Assembly (NCBI GenBank): GCA_012932865.1 | Contig: SAXG01000006.1 | Coordinates: 1,178,001 to 1,242,000 of the forward strand | Reading direction: 5' to 3' | DNA length: 64,000 bases | DNA from: Amylostereum areolatum | Taxonomy: Eukaryota > Basidiomycota > Agaricomycetes > Russulales > Stereaceae | Shown: positions 17,712 to 29,099 of the stretch, in pieces | Layout: every line of letters starts with the position of its first letter | Position numbering within the stretch: the stretch's first letter is position 1 | Notes under the pieces: generated by a model | Seen by the model: only the letters and a program-made list of their open reading frames with translations | Database searches by the model: none | Told to the model about the DNA's origin: nothing | Made by a program: the position numbers and the translations under genes

Positions 17712-19640
17712 CCACCGCTGTTTCGAAGCCTGCACCCGCACCTATGTGCTCTCAGCACCCACGTCTGCGCACCCTCAACACTTACCCTCACCTGTACCCA
17801 AGTGCAACCCCTGTGCGCCCTCAACACCCACACCTATGTCCACAACACCATCATCTTCAGCCCACCCACGTGCCCCCCCTCAATGGCCACGTCTCCTGCC
17901 CTCTATGCGCCTCTGCTTTCCCCTTCTCCTCATCTGCCTCTCCTCCTCTTTCCTGGCCCTGCCCTCGACGCATCTGCGTCCCTTTCCACGTCACCTTCCA
18001 GATCTCTGCCCTTGACGGTGTCGCCCTCAATACCCCACCCTTTACAACCTGCATACACAATGGAGGATGTTGCTGCATACCATTAATGCATGGGCAGACC
18101 AGGTTCATCGCATTTGAATGTGCTCCACTGCTCTCGACACGTTGAAGAGAGCGCGCTGAACTTGAGGTGTAGCCGGTGTGCGGGCATGGCGGGCGAGGTA
18201 GGCATGGCGGGCATGTGATGGGCATGACAGACGTAGTGGGTGTTATGGATATGAGGGCGTAGCTAGTGGGCATTGCAGATGTGAGGGTATAGCAGACGTG
18301 CAGCCATAGAAGATGTGGCAGGTGTCAGCCCACATACTCATGAGGCGCGTGAGCAACACTGGCTGGGCATGAAGTTGAGGGCTGCCAAGAAGGGAGAGGC
18401 GAGTGGACGATGGGCACATACAAGCATGGAGTGGGTGCAGCACAGCAAGAGTAGGTGGAGGGTAGACAGCGGACAACGGAACTCGAAAAGAGGCACTCGC
18501 TTGTGACCAGGGTGGTGCTATATGCCAGCTGCAAAGCGTGTGAGAGTTGCTTGAGCTTAAGTACTGAGTACATGAGTGGCGAGGCCTCAAGGGTGTGGGT
18601 GCAGCGCATGCGGCAGCGAAGGTGGCGGCCATTCACATATCTGCACAGGTGAGGGCGAGGAGGGGCAAGGGGCAAGGGACAAGGGCCAAGGGGCAAGGAG
18701 GAGGTCAGCGGAGGTGAGAGAGGAAAGAGGGGATGCACTTGGGGCACAGCCTGTGTGCTGGGTCTCCAAAGGTTGCCTGTGGATGTGGGAGAATAGCGTG
18801 GAAGGCGGCGGCGGTGACAGTGCTGGCGGTTGTAGAACATTGTTGGACACATTGAGAAGGGGTGCAGGTGGTGTAGGTGGTGGTTGGATGAGATGGGAGG
18901 AAGCTGACATTGGGAGCACGTCTTGGGACTTGCCAAAACACGCTTCCAAGGAGGAAGTCGTGTCTTTGTTGCATTTTCCTCATCGCCAACTGGCACTTTG
19001 TCCCTCTCTCCCTCTCCTTTCCCCTGCCTCCACCCCTTCTCAACACCTCCAACAATGCTCCACAACCGCCAGTGCTGCCACCGAGCGTGCACTTTCTCTG
19101 CAATGCGATGGCCGCCCTCCTCCGCCTTCCTCCCTCATCACGTCATTGCAACACCCCCATCCCCCTCGCGCATGTATGCACACAACATCCTTTGCAAATA
19201 TGTGCCGGTCCCTGCGGCAGAGACAGAGAATGCTGAGGGAAATGAGGGTATAGGGTAGTTTGGGACACTGAGGGTGCAAGGTGAGCATGTGTTTCAACTT
19301 GAATACGACAAGCGACTCACTAGATGTCCCACTGCTCCCCGCAACGTCCTCATGATGTTCAACTGGACCTAGCACCCATGCAGTCAGGTGAGTCACACCA
19401 TTTCTCGAAATGGCGGTAGTGCTCACCCCCATGTCTTCGACCCAGGCCCTTCTGTTCTTCTTGTATCTGCCAATACCAGTGCAGGCTCTGTCAGTCCAGA
19501 GACACGAGCATGTGCCACTCACTGCACCTTCTCAAAGAGTGGAATGTGAGTGCCACCTGCCACGATACGCAACCAGCACCATCCGTGCATGTATCACACG
19601 CTGTGACTGCGTCGGTTGCGTTCAACATGAGCGAGACGAG
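17712..19640. other. Low-complexity, GC-skewed DNA without a gene
   Basis: Degenerate C-rich repeats (CTCAACACC-like words) fill 17750-18060, followed by G-rich and A/G-rich tracts. Long proline-, histidine- or serine-rich frames on both strands arise from this composition and show no domain. A segment at 18812-18866 (ending GAGAAGGGGTGCAG) is an imperfect inverted repeat of 19027-19080 with a spacer of about 160 nt. Confidence 0.5.
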
Positions 19641-19645
19641 GTGGG

Positions 19646-19854
19646 TGTTGAAAACACAGAGTAACCTTCAGTCATAAAGTGAAACACAAAGTGGACTGGC
19701 CGGGGATTGAACCCAGGACCTCCCATATTCTAGAAGGGTGCTCTAACCAACTGAGCTACCTGTCCGATAGTGGGAACAGGTTGGTAGTTGATATAGAGGA
19801 TATCACTGAGCTCTGATTGTGTGCAACAGGCCAGGGCTTAGCCTTATTTCAACA
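19646..19854 (-). mobile_element. TRIM solo LTR
   Basis: A single 209-bp TRIM LTR flanked by a perfect 5-bp target duplication GTGGG (19641-19645 and 19855-19859). It carries about four substitutions against copy B, for example GAGGATATCACTGAG in place of GAGAATATCACCGAG. This is the expected product of LTR-LTR recombination of a full TRIM. Confidence 0.9.
19693..19765 (-). tRNA. tRNA-like sequence in TRIM solo LTR
   Basis: A 73-nt tRNA-like cloverleaf unchanged from the other copies, although the surrounding LTR has substitutions. A and B boxes are intact. Confidence 0.6.
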
Positions 19855-20110
19855 GTGGGTGCGCATCCAGAGATTGACACTCCTTATTCTACTCCCTTCC
19901 GGCACGCATATATCCATGCGCCCATGCCACGCTCCTACCTGCTCCTGCTCCAACACCGGAGCCTCAACAATTTGAGGCTCATTTTGTGTCCGCAGCATAC
20001 GGGCCAAGTGCTATGAGGTGGGATGGTGAGGGGCAAAGCTTAAAGGCTGGGGCGTGGGTGCGTTGAGGGCTGAGGGTGGGCATGTTGAAGGCAGGGGTGG
20101 TGGTGTAGGG

Positions 20111-20290
20111 TAGAGCTCCCCACAAGTGCACTCGCAGGTATCCGTTGTATAGGTACCTGTGGGGAAAAAATCTATACCTGTACTCACACAGGTATCAGGC
20201 ACACAGATACCTATATGACAAGTACCTGCACCTGTGGGTGTGCAGGTATGGCAGGTACCTGCTGTGCCTGGCAATTATGACATCATAATT
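20111..20290 (+). repeat. CAGGTACCTG-rich repeat, near-complete copy
   Basis: It runs from GAGCTC (20113) to ATGACATCAT (20277-20286), 174 bp. Internal signatures are ATAGGTACCTGTGG and ACAGGTATCAGGCACACAG. Same orientation as the copy at 40157. Confidence 0.6.
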
Positions 20291-20690
20291 GACAGGTATA
20301 GGAGGTACTCATGAGTGGGGGTGATGAGCACAGCAAGGAGAACAATGATGAGTGTGGCAGGGGTGGGAATGATAAATGCAGTGGAGATAGGGGTGAAGAG
20401 CATTGTGGAGGTGACAACAGTAGTGTTGAGGGTGAATGAGGGTGGCAGTGACAATGTCAAGAGTAGGGGCAACAGTGTTATCATGCTTGGGAAAACAAAT
20501 GTGGTGGAGATGCCAATAGTGTGGAGAGCTAGGGTGATAAGGGTGGTATTGAGAATGAGGGCCATGGTGGAGGAAGCTAAAAGATAGGTGATGTGCATTG
20601 TCAAGTCCAAGTGTCTCACAGGTCTAGTCAATTTGAATACTTCAGGAGAAACAAGTTCAATGAAAAACAATCATAGAAGATTTTGATTGC
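20291..20690. other. Purine-rich GTGATGAG-type low complexity
   Basis: The plus strand is dominated by G and A in loose GTG-containing repeats up to about 20590. Frames reading through it have no domain. No gene seen. Confidence 0.45.
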
Positions 20691-20696
20691 TTTAAG

Positions 20697-20876
20697 ACTC
20701 ACATGTTCCTGAGAGTACCTGTGCAAGTAACCTGTAGGCCCCAGAGCAATACCTGTACTTGTACAGGTATTAGGCATACAGGTATCTGCACCCACGGATA
20801 TGGATCCCTACAGGTGTGCCTGACAGATACTCATGCAGGTACCCACAGATTCTTGAACTCGTGCAGAGCTTTAGCG
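20697..20876 (-). repeat. CAGGTACCTG-rich repeat, diverged copy
   Basis: It contains ACAGGTATTAGGCATACAGG and several ACCTGT words. Ends are degenerate; a GAGCTT near 20866 may be the decayed GAGCTC end. Confidence 0.45.
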
Positions 20877-20880
20877 TGGG

Positions 20881-21600
20881 GGCATGGCATCGATAAACAA
20901 CATATCCAACAACATCTTCAATCGATGGAGTCTCCGTCATCACCCTCACTGCCAGTCCCTAGCTTCCCAAGAAGCCTTTCAGATAGCCAGGGCATGAGTC
21001 ACGCCTAAGGTACGTCCCCTCTCCCTTTCTCTCCTATTATCCTTGGTTCTCACCTCTGTATGATCGTCGCCTCCGTACACTCCTGCTTCTGCACACTCCT
21101 TGCTCTGCACAGACTTTTCCCCCACTTGCTGCGCGACCACAGTACCTCCCTCGTACATGCACCGGCTGATAACCTCCACGGCCGGTGGGGCAGTATTACC
21201 CCCGCCTCATCACTGCACACCCATGCCCATCTCCACAGTATGCGACAAATGTGGTCGCCTATGCATTACATGTGGCGACAGCATTTGTTGTGTTTGGACA
21301 GGTTTCCTCTTCCTGTCCCTCTCGGTTGCCCAAAACCTACACGCTGGACCTGCAGACCATCATCTGTGCACTCCAATGCGACGCACCTGCCTTTTTATTG
21401 CGCTTTCCTGTGTCCCAGCACCTTAACCACTATGCAATTCTATATATGGGTATGTACATGTAAATACAGGGGAATCAAAGCACCGGAAATGTGATTTACT
21501 AACAGTCAAATATGAGAGCAGTCCTGAGTGGTATACAGTACCACATTGCATGAGAAATGAGAACACAACTGCATAAATATACCAAGAAACAAGACACACA
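20881..21600. other. Intergenic; no gene recognised
   Basis: Several short frames overlap on the plus strand between 21060 and 21490, but none has a recognisable motif or convincing splice structure. Confidence 0.4.
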
Positions 21601-21610
21601 TGTAATTACC

Positions 21611-22557
21611 TCACCCCACGAAGGTCTTGCCAAAATCTAGCTCACCAAAATGGGTGCGGTGGATGGCTGCAAGTGAGTCACGCTTGTTCACATATATAAA
21701 AGGACCAGACCAATTTACTGTGCAGTGCATGTTCCTCTTCCAGCTACACGCATTGAAGAGTAAGGGCACACCAGCTCCGAGACTATTCTGAACCTGTTGA
21801 AGCCTGTCTTGGTACCACTCCTCAGCGTTGGATGTCCAATAGCCTATATTAAGGCCAGAACTGTTCCAAGCCTCTTGCGTGGGCCACCAAGATACCTTCT
21901 TTGACTGGTTCACATGATCTGTGCAACAGAACGGTCAAAAACACAAAGCAACCAGGCTAGATGATCTTACTTACTAGTATTAATGTGGTACGTTCCACAG
22001 ATTAACTCCTTCTTTGCATCACATAGTGTGTTCTTCCAGAGTTGCTTGTCCTTGTACATGTGGACTGCACTGTACAACCACACATTGTATGGCACAGGGG
22101 ACATTGCAGACATTTCCTCCAAAATGTTTCACGCAATGCGTCCAATGACGCCACCATGAAAAAGAGCTGCAATGCCTCACAGAGACCACAGAAATTTGTC
22201 GTGTTCAGCCAGGTAGACACCATAATCGACATATGTTGGGACATATTCTTTAGGATGGCAGCCCAGAGGGCAAGTAGGAGGGCGAGTTGGAGGCAACAGT
22301 CGACCTTGGGTCACCTCACAGAGGTGGAAGCAAATCTGCCAAGTGAGAAGATTCTTTGTAAGTTGCTCCATGCCATCCGGCTGCAGGCACAGAATAAGCA
22401 GTACATCAGCTACCATCTCTACTATGACGTTCCAGTGCTCAAAACTGTCATTGTAGATTTGCCACCCACACAGCGTAGGTGACTGAACACGCAATACATG
22501 AGGTGGTGTGCGCAACTTGGGTATTGACCTTCCACCACAAAACAGTACAAGTTGCAC
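21611..22557 (-). pseudogene. Conserved agaricomycete protein of unknown function, degraded
   Basis: Minus-strand blocks in order: PLGCHPKEYVPTYVDYGVYL with LAEHDKFLWSL (near 22250-22190), then PYNVWLYSAVHMYKDKQLW and GTYHINT before a GTAAGT..ACAG intron (about 21920-21980), then KVSWWPTQEAWNSSGLNIGY and WTSNAEEWYQDRL (near 21880-21810). I recall the WWP..W..SGLNIGYW arrangement from a repeated agaricomycete family without assigned function. An in-frame TGA at 22129-22131, where an arginine codon would fit, suggests a CGA-to-TGA mutation. Confidence 0.5.
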
Positions 22558-23346
22558 TCGGCTTTGCCCAGCATCGGCACTGCCTCGGATAAGGCAGTAC
22601 TCTCTACATGTCCTGCGCGTGCGAGTTCACCTACAAACAAACCGACAAAAGGCCACACAGCCTCCAGGCACTCCAACTCCGTCTCCTGGACACACTACAT
22701 TGTGTTGTTCCAGGATAATTTGGGTTGGCGAGGCAGAACACCTATGCCATTGATGCAAAGACCGTAACAGAGGTACATCAGGTGAAGGAGGGAGGCTACG
22801 AGCAAGGGAGGCATCTAATAGGACAGAAGGGAGGATAATTTCCGGCAGGGGTATAGAGGAGGCAGAGGAGTGCAAGGAGTCGGGGGCAACACTGTCAGCA
22901 ACGACTAGTGCAATGGTACCAAGTTATAACAAAGCTGAACAGAAGATAAGGAGGACAAAGGGAGCCGATCAGACACGGCGATAGACAAGGAAAGCAAGCA
23001 AAGTTGGTAGAATTGACTAGCTCGAGATGGGGAATGTGTACAGCGAGAGTGAGCCTTATATACACAAGAGGAGAGCAACTTAGGTAAGCAAATGATACAT
23101 GGCAATCAGTGAGCAGACCAAGTATAAGTAAGCAGACATATGTAAAAGAGCATAGCATGAGTCAGTATTGTACAGTATGAGTCAATAGAAAGGAGTCATA
23201 CCCAGACTGAGATGAGTCACAGATATGGATGAACCGGGTCCAGGCCAGAGTGGAGCTGGACCAGTGATATGCCGATAAGTCCTGAAGCATATAACCAATG
23301 TAAAGTAAAAAGAAAATTATAGACCATTCATGACAATCCAGATCCA
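22558..23346 (-). other. Possible degraded LTR or promoter region
   Basis: No gene seen. A minus-strand TATATAAGG lies near 23070, downstream of gypsy-1 protease sequence on the same strand, which could be the core promoter of an old LTR. No clear TG/CA boundaries or polypurine tract were found. Confidence 0.3.
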
Positions 23347-24991
23347 TTAGGTCATTGTATCACATATCCAGCCCATGATGTTCTTGGTGCCATCCATGTT
23401 ACACATGGGGAACAGATTTTCTAGTTTTCTTGTGGTCAGTTTCTTGCGTTTAGCGAAGCTTCGGTTGATGATAATTCCTTCTGCACTGCTGTCAAGCAGT
23501 GCATCTGCATCAATTTGTCGGCCTGTCACTCATCCAATCATCTTAACTTTGAACGTTATCGAGGGTGTTTGCCTATTCTTTGTGACAGTAGAGAGGTGCA
23601 CACACAGTGGATACAATTGCTCACATGAAGTCATAGATGATAATATAGAGAAATAATTGTACGATGCCAATGATGTAAGTCCTTTGCCTCTGCCAGACGA
23701 TGTGACTGGGGGGTGTTTCAAAAATCCTGCAATTTCAGGATGTCTTTCAACAATGCTACTGCCTGCTCCTTGCCTTCCACATCCAGATCCTTCAGCTGGC
23801 AGGTGATTGCCGCAATAGTCTTGGACGGGTTGGGGGTTGCCTTTGTGGCAGACAAGGCCAAGCTGTCCAGTGGGGGGGCAGTCTAGGTTCAGTCTCCACT
23901 GCGCCCACCTATCGCATGCTTGAGTTGTGGTTGGGGCAGTCACAAGAGACATGGCCAGCCTGCCAGCACATAAAGCACTTGCCTTTGTGTATCATCTTGG
24001 CGTGCTTGTCATCCATCAGCTCACAGGGCAAGCCGTGCCAACCCGGAACGATAAGGAGCCACTGGTGGAGCCGTTCAAGGTGAGCACAACAGCCCCCTTG
24101 GACTGACTGCTCTTCTTCTCCAGGTTCTCTTCGAGCTATTGGTGGTTGATGCGGCAGGCGCACTCCTTCCACTCTGTGAGATTGGTGGGGATCAGGTACA
24201 ACTGGTCCACCTGCTTGCGGAGGTCTCACTGCAGTCCCTTTTTGAAGAAGTGTATCAGTGCTCTGCCATCGTAGTCTGAAGTGGCCGCCAGTAGTTTGAA
24301 CTCGGTGATGTAATCAGTGACATCCCGGGTGGTCATTGTGAGCTTGTTGATCTTGCGCTGAGCCTCTAACTTTGGCTCAATAGGCACGAGGTCCTTACCA
24401 AACCTATCCAAGAGCTCCTTGTAAGTGCTGTAGTAGAGTGTTAAGATTTTGAGGCCAAGATGTTTGGCTTCTTCCTTCTTGTCTTTGTCATCAAAGAGTT
24501 TCATGTGGCGATGCATGGCCCAGGCCTTTGCTGTATTGTCCTCCATCAGGCTGAAGAGGAGCATCATTTTGGTGTTGTCTATGGTGTAAACATCCTTGTT
24601 ATCGCGCAGAAACATGTGAAGTTTGAGCAAATTGGAGAGTGTCACATCTGTCACCCTTGAAGGGTTTTGGCTTCGGGCCGAGCTCCCACTTGGAGACACT
24701 ATCGTGTGCACCATTGTCTCCATCCGATTATCCTGCCTGTATCTCGGTGTTCTCCAATTCCATGTACACAAATCCAGAGCGCCTCCTAGAATTTGGGTGA
24801 GCACATGAAAAGTGGTTAGTCAGTCTGTTCTGTACTGACTGCATAGTGACTGTAGGGGCCGATGTAGGCTTTGGGACTGTTGAAGACAGTGCTGTCACTT
24901 CAGAAAGTAGATTGGGTGCAGAGATAGGTTCGTCCGGCGCTGTGTTCTCCAACCAAAGGTGGATATTCTGCAGTTTGGGTGGCAGCGGCAT
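23347..24991 (-). pseudogene. gypsy-1 gag and protease remnant
   Basis: Minus-strand pieces align with the gypsy-1 copy at 58444-60480. Gag blocks include DNKDVYTIDNTKMMLLFSLM and TKMTMTTRDVTDYITEFKLL-like sequence, a zinc knuckle CFMCWQAGHVSCDC, the gag end GCAGGATTTTTGAAAC and the protease region IDADALLDSSAEGIIINRSF. Frames are broken at several points. One stop, at about 23530, corresponds to a CGA codon in the 60-kb copy (TGA here). The Gag N-terminal extension, RT and integrase are absent. Confidence 0.8.
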
Positions 24992-25825
24992 GCTGGCGGT
25001 CTAATCAATGTAAATCTCATAGAATATCTGCTCGTCAGTGTCACGGTGCCTTGTGCTACCGAAACTATCCTGTTCTTCTATTTGGTTGCAACAAACACCG
25101 TGGCCACGCCATCCATGCTCGCTTATTCCCTTCTCCTCTTGCCAACCACCACCGTCCCCTTGCTGACCATCATTAAATCACCCCGCCATGCATTCTCCCT
25201 CGCCACTCAATCCCTTTCTCGCTCGTGAGTACACACTGTACCGCTTCAGCAATTCCTCTCCGTTTTCTACCACCAGCGGCTCCTGCCTTTTTGATGGTAC
25301 AGGCGACTTCAACAAACAAGCATAAGCCTCGCCCAGTCCGGTGGGTTTCACGCTCCAAGTACGTCTTCTTAATTGACTTAAGTATTTTGGATTCTTATAC
25401 AAGACCCCCTCGTGCCAGGCGGAGATGCTCTTTGCGCCCACCATTGTGCCGTGCATGTCCATTTTGCACATGGCCAGTGCTGAGCAGCTCTAATTAAGTG
25501 GCAATCCAGTCTACCTCCAGATTCTGGCCACCATAGCCCACCTTGAGCAGGAGAAGGCTATCCTGCAAGCCGAGAAAATCATATTGCAGTACGTTTTCCG
25601 CACATTTCATGTATCTTATCAGCATTAAAAATGACCTGATCCTTGTCAGGTCTGTCTTCGACTCCATTGTCGCAACAAGGTCCTCTAGCTTGGTGGGAGG
25701 TGTGTTTTGTGTTCCCAACAGTACCCCAGTTGTGTTCGTCATATTGTACCGTAAAGACTACCCCAACATTCCGCACTGGACATGCAAGGAGTATTCAGCA
25801 CACAATACCAGCATCAAGAGTATCT
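24992..25825. other. Unassigned stretch with weak coding traces
   Basis: Frames on both strands (minus 25178-25471 and 25494-25742; plus about 25500-25900) look non-repetitive but match nothing I recognise. A plus-strand block near 25750 reading KDYPNIPHWTCKEYSAHN may be a fragment of an unknown fungal gene. Low confidence in any function. Confidence 0.3.
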
Positions 25826-26297
25826 TGTTGAACAGACTTATCCAAGTCAGTGAGACACTTGGTCGAAGGGATACTTTGAGTTATGTATTATACCTTATCC
25901 AAGTCAGTGAGACGCTATAGTAAGGTATGTAAGCAAGAGAGAAATAAGTAGAAGGTATAAAGGATTGCTCACCTCAGTTGAAGGGATACTTCGAGTGAGG
26001 AGGCAGGACAAAATATGAGAGCCTTATATACCCAAATCGCTGTGCCATAAGAGCCAATCATAAAAGGCGTAAGAAAGTGGTGTCATAGTGTAGCATAATT
26101 AATCAGCGCCAAGAGTGTGCTCAGTCATTTACTATGGCTTTCATGTGAAAGCGTACAGTAAGAATCATATGCTCCGCACAGCCTTTCACAGCCGATTCCA
26201 TATTGTTCCGGTTCTTCCTAGAGTCTTCCATTCCTTTCTGTCACATATTACATAATGTAGTTGAAGCTAGAGATCATCCGCATTACTATCTTCAACA
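25826..26297 (-). repeat. copia-2 3' LTR (about 472 bp)
   Basis: On the minus strand it begins TGTTGAAGATAGTAATGCGG directly after a purine tract AAGTGGGAG, has TATATAAGG near 26020 and appears to end TTCAACA at 25826. The inner boundary is certain, the outer less so. Sequence differs from copia-1 apart from the terminal TGTTGAAGATA. Confidence 0.65.
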
Positions 26298-26914
26298 CTC
26301 CCACTTAATGGGATGATCAAAAGCTAGCAATTCTCCTTCGCTTCTACTAAACACATCCTCCTACTCAAATAGATGTGTGTGTCATAAGGGACAGGCTTGG
26401 TCAGAGCATTTGCCACTATATCTGCTGAAGGGGCATAAACCAAGGAAACCAATCCATCATCAACACATTTCCAAATGTAATGCCAACAAATATCAATGTG
26501 CTTTAGACTTTTACCAGTGACAGAGTTTTGCGCACTAATAAGTGTGCCCCGGTTGTTGCCATATAAGGTAAAAGGCACTTGACTCGGGTAGCCGATCTCT
26601 TGATAGATGTTCCTGTACCAAGCTATCTGCTTTGCCACTTCTGCCATTGTGACGTACTCTGCTTTATGGGTAGAATGAGAAATTGACATCCAGGCGATGG
26701 CACCACCGGAGGAGATGAAGACATATGCAGATGTTGAGTGACAATTATCCTTATTCTCCACCCAATCTGTATCAGAGAAACCAAATATGGTGCAGGACAC
26801 CAATACACTACCACTTTTTTTTACAAGTCTATAGGACCTTGTAGTTTTCATCTGATTGCCTAGTTCTTTTGTCAAAAGATAGCCATAGGGTACAGCTAAC
26901 AAACTGCTAGAGGG
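26298..26914 (-). pseudogene. copia-2 RT/RNase H C-terminal fragment
   Basis: The minus frame encodes the copia RNase H end: GFSDTDWVENKDNCHSTSAY, a region matching KAEYVTMAEVAKQIAWYRNI, GKSLKHIDICWHYIWKCVD and ADIVANALTKPVP. It belongs to a different family from copia-1. Several conserved positions are altered (KAEYVT in place of EAEYVA, YGNNRGT in place of YGDNRGA). The upstream part of the element is missing at about 26915. Confidence 0.8.
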
Positions 26915-27168
26915 ATTGTTACGGTTCCTCTAGGAACATTTATTATGTTATCCTTTTCCTTCCCATCCGCGCACGATTTGTGACGCTGAGATGGGCTAGG
27001 TTAGGGTTAGTCGCACGTGACCTCCCCTCTAGGTACAACACTTTGAAAGAACTACTACAAACCTTTCTACTGACTACCGCAAGTTCTACATCTTAACTCT
27101 GTACAATTTGGTGGACCTATGTACACTTTCCTGTCAATATACTCTGGGTTACAAAAGTTTTGTATGGG
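26915..27168. other. Possible LTR edge; no gene
   Basis: Sequence beginning TGTTACGGTTCC at about 26925 interrupts copia-2 and could be the end of another LTR element, but its other end was not found. A short TTAGGGTTAG occurs near 27000. Confidence 0.3.
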
Positions 27169-27840
27169 TTAACAGTGCCCACATTCTAGATAGTCGCATT
27201 CGTACAAAAGTTTTGAGCACTTTGTACGAATATTTGAAACACTTCCCTCCAAAACTATTGAACACTTTTGTACAGAAACTTTGAGCACTTTGTACAAACA
27301 TATGAAACACTTTGTACAAAACCGTTGAACACTTTTGTACACGAAGTTTGAACACTTTGTATAAATTTTTTGAACACTTTGTACAAAGATTTTGAACACT
27401 TTTTACAAAACTCTTAAACACTTTGTACAAACCAGTTGAACACTTCCATACAAAAGTTTTGAACACTGTTATACATAACTTTTGAACACTTCATACAAAA
27501 AACCTGAACACTCTGTACAGAAATTCTGAAAACTTTCGTACAAAAATTTTGAACCCTTTGGAGAAATAATGTGAATGTGTTTATACAAACATTTCGAAAG
27601 CTTTTGTACAAACATCTCAAACACTTTGTACAAACATTTTGAACACTTTTGTAGTAAAGGAGCACTCTTATATATAACTTTTGAATACCTTGTACAAAGC
27701 TGCTGAACACTTCCGTACAAAAATCTTGAACACTTTGTACAAACCAGTTCAACATTTTTGTATAGACATTATGAATACTTGTGTACAAAAATTTAGAACA
27801 CCTTGTACAAACCTGTTGAACATTTCTGTACCAATGTACT
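27169..27840. repeat. Minisatellite built on TTTGTACAAA
   Basis: Degenerate units of about 21-24 bp of the type GAACACTTTGTACAAAACTTT follow one another for roughly 670 bp. Each contains the palindrome TTTGTACAAA or a variant. Overlapping minus-strand frames through it give lysine, valine and cysteine-rich periodic peptides, which I attribute to the repeat. Confidence 0.75.
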
Positions 27841-28470
27841 TTGCTCCATACACCTGCTTGTACCTATTCCACCTCCTCGCAGGTGTTTGACCCCTCTCAC
27901 AGCATATACACGCTGAGGCCACATACTTGCGCGATGCGCAAGTAATGCTGGCCAGGCGTGAAGCCAAGGGACGTGTCGAGCGCGGGGGTTGCGCACATCA
28001 AGCACAAAGGGGGCACGTGTGCAGGTCGAGTGCGCGTGCACGTTGTAGGTGCGGGTGCAGGCGTGCTGAGGGCGAGGGGGGCGTGTGCAGCGAGGATGGG
28101 GTGGAGGGTGAGCATGGGGGCAGAGGGTGAGCATTGACGGCCGGGTGCGTGCGCATTGCAGGCAGACACATCGAGCATGGGCGGGCGTGCGTGCGTTGTA
28201 GGCGTGCAGGTTGCGGGCGTGTGGGCAGGCGTGCGGGTTGCAGGCGAGTGGGCGGTTGGGTGTGTGGGCTGCGGGCTGGCGTGCATGGGGTGTGCAGGCA
28301 GGCGCGGGGCGTGAGGGCGCGGGGGTGCGCGGGTGCGTGTGTGGCAGGCGGATGCATGCATGGCAGGCAGATGCGTGCATGGCAGGTGGGCGGGCGCATG
28401 CGTGGTGGGCGGGAACATCGAGGCGGGTGAGCGGGAATGCCACGAGGGTGCGGCAGAAACACGACCGAAC
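27841..28470. repeat. G-rich degenerate minisatellite
   Basis: The plus strand has repeats such as GCGGGCGTGCGTGC and GGCAGGCGGATGCATGCATG. The long minus frame (27793-28578), rich in His, Pro, Ala and Cys, is a product of this composition. No gene. Confidence 0.6.
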
Positions 28471-28474
28471 ACGA

Positions 28475-28545
28475 GCACGGGCTATGATATTTTTCGGAGT
28501 CATTCCCTGAGGTATGACTCCGAAAAACATCATCCCAGGCCGTGC
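28475..28545. repeat. Long palindrome 1
   Basis: The arm ATGATATTTTTCGGAGTCAT pairs with ATGACTCCGAAAAACATCAT, with further pairing outside (GCACGG/CCGTGC). The loop is short, so the strand can fold as a hairpin. Confidence 0.7.
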
Positions 28546-28593
28546 ACCAGAGTCGGGATGACGGGACCGTGGATGCACGTGCTATGATGTGGA

Positions 28594-28631
28594 GGCGAGG
28601 ATGACATCACTCACGTGATGGCATCCTCGCC
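28594..28631. repeat. Long palindrome 2
   Basis: GGCGAGGATGACATCAC and GTGATGGCATCCTCGCC pair with one mismatch across a 4-nt loop. Confidence 0.7.
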
Positions 28632-28980
28632 CGCCCACGGAAGACGGCGATGGGCACGTGGCAGCGAGGGTGAAGGCGCGTGGCGGCGAGAGCAAGGGCA
28701 CATGGCGGCGAGGGTTGAGGGCGGGTGACAGCGAGGGGCGAGGGTGGGTGACAGCAAGGGCGGGTGATGGCGACGGGCAAGGAGGAGTGAAGAAGAAAAG
28801 GTATCAATGCACCAGGGGCGCGCCTTGCGCGCTGACACTCCAAAAGGGGATGCATTGATGAGGGGCAGAGGGCGAAGGCAACAGAGGGGATGGCGGGAAT
28901 ATGCCAGGGAGGCAAGGAGGGGGCGAGCACGTTGGGAGCGGGGGCAGGGATGTGGTAGAGGAGAGGAAGGAGAAAGGGAA
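28632..28980. other. G-rich low-complexity DNA
   Basis: Loose GGCGAGGG and GTGGCGGCGAG repeats on the plus strand. No gene seen. Confidence 0.45.
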
Positions 28981-28990
28981 ATTGCAGTTG

Positions 28991-29039
28991 TGACACATTT
29001 TCAGGACATCAATCTGATTGATGTCCCGAAAATGTGTCA
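28991..29039. repeat. Long palindrome 3
   Basis: 24-bp arms TGACACATTTTC(A/G)GGACATC followed by AATC, separated by one base, with a single mismatch. Weaker pairing continues outside the arms. Confidence 0.8.
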
Positions 29040-29099
29040 TAACTACAGTTCTGGAATCCGGGCCGGCCTTGCCTGACAACCGCCATATCACGCATCAAC

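Noticed and set aside
18325..19092. 255-codon minus-strand frame with several Cys and His
   Set aside because: Overlaps other long frames on both strands in low-complexity DNA, with an inverted repeat inside. No family recognised.
26990..27012. TTAGGGTTAG as telomere signal
   Set aside because: Only about one and a half repeat units, with ordinary transposon sequence on both sides.
27793..28578. 261-codon His/Pro/Ala/Cys-rich minus-strand frame
   Set aside because: Composition effect of a G-rich minisatellite; its ends lie in unrelated repeats and a palindrome.
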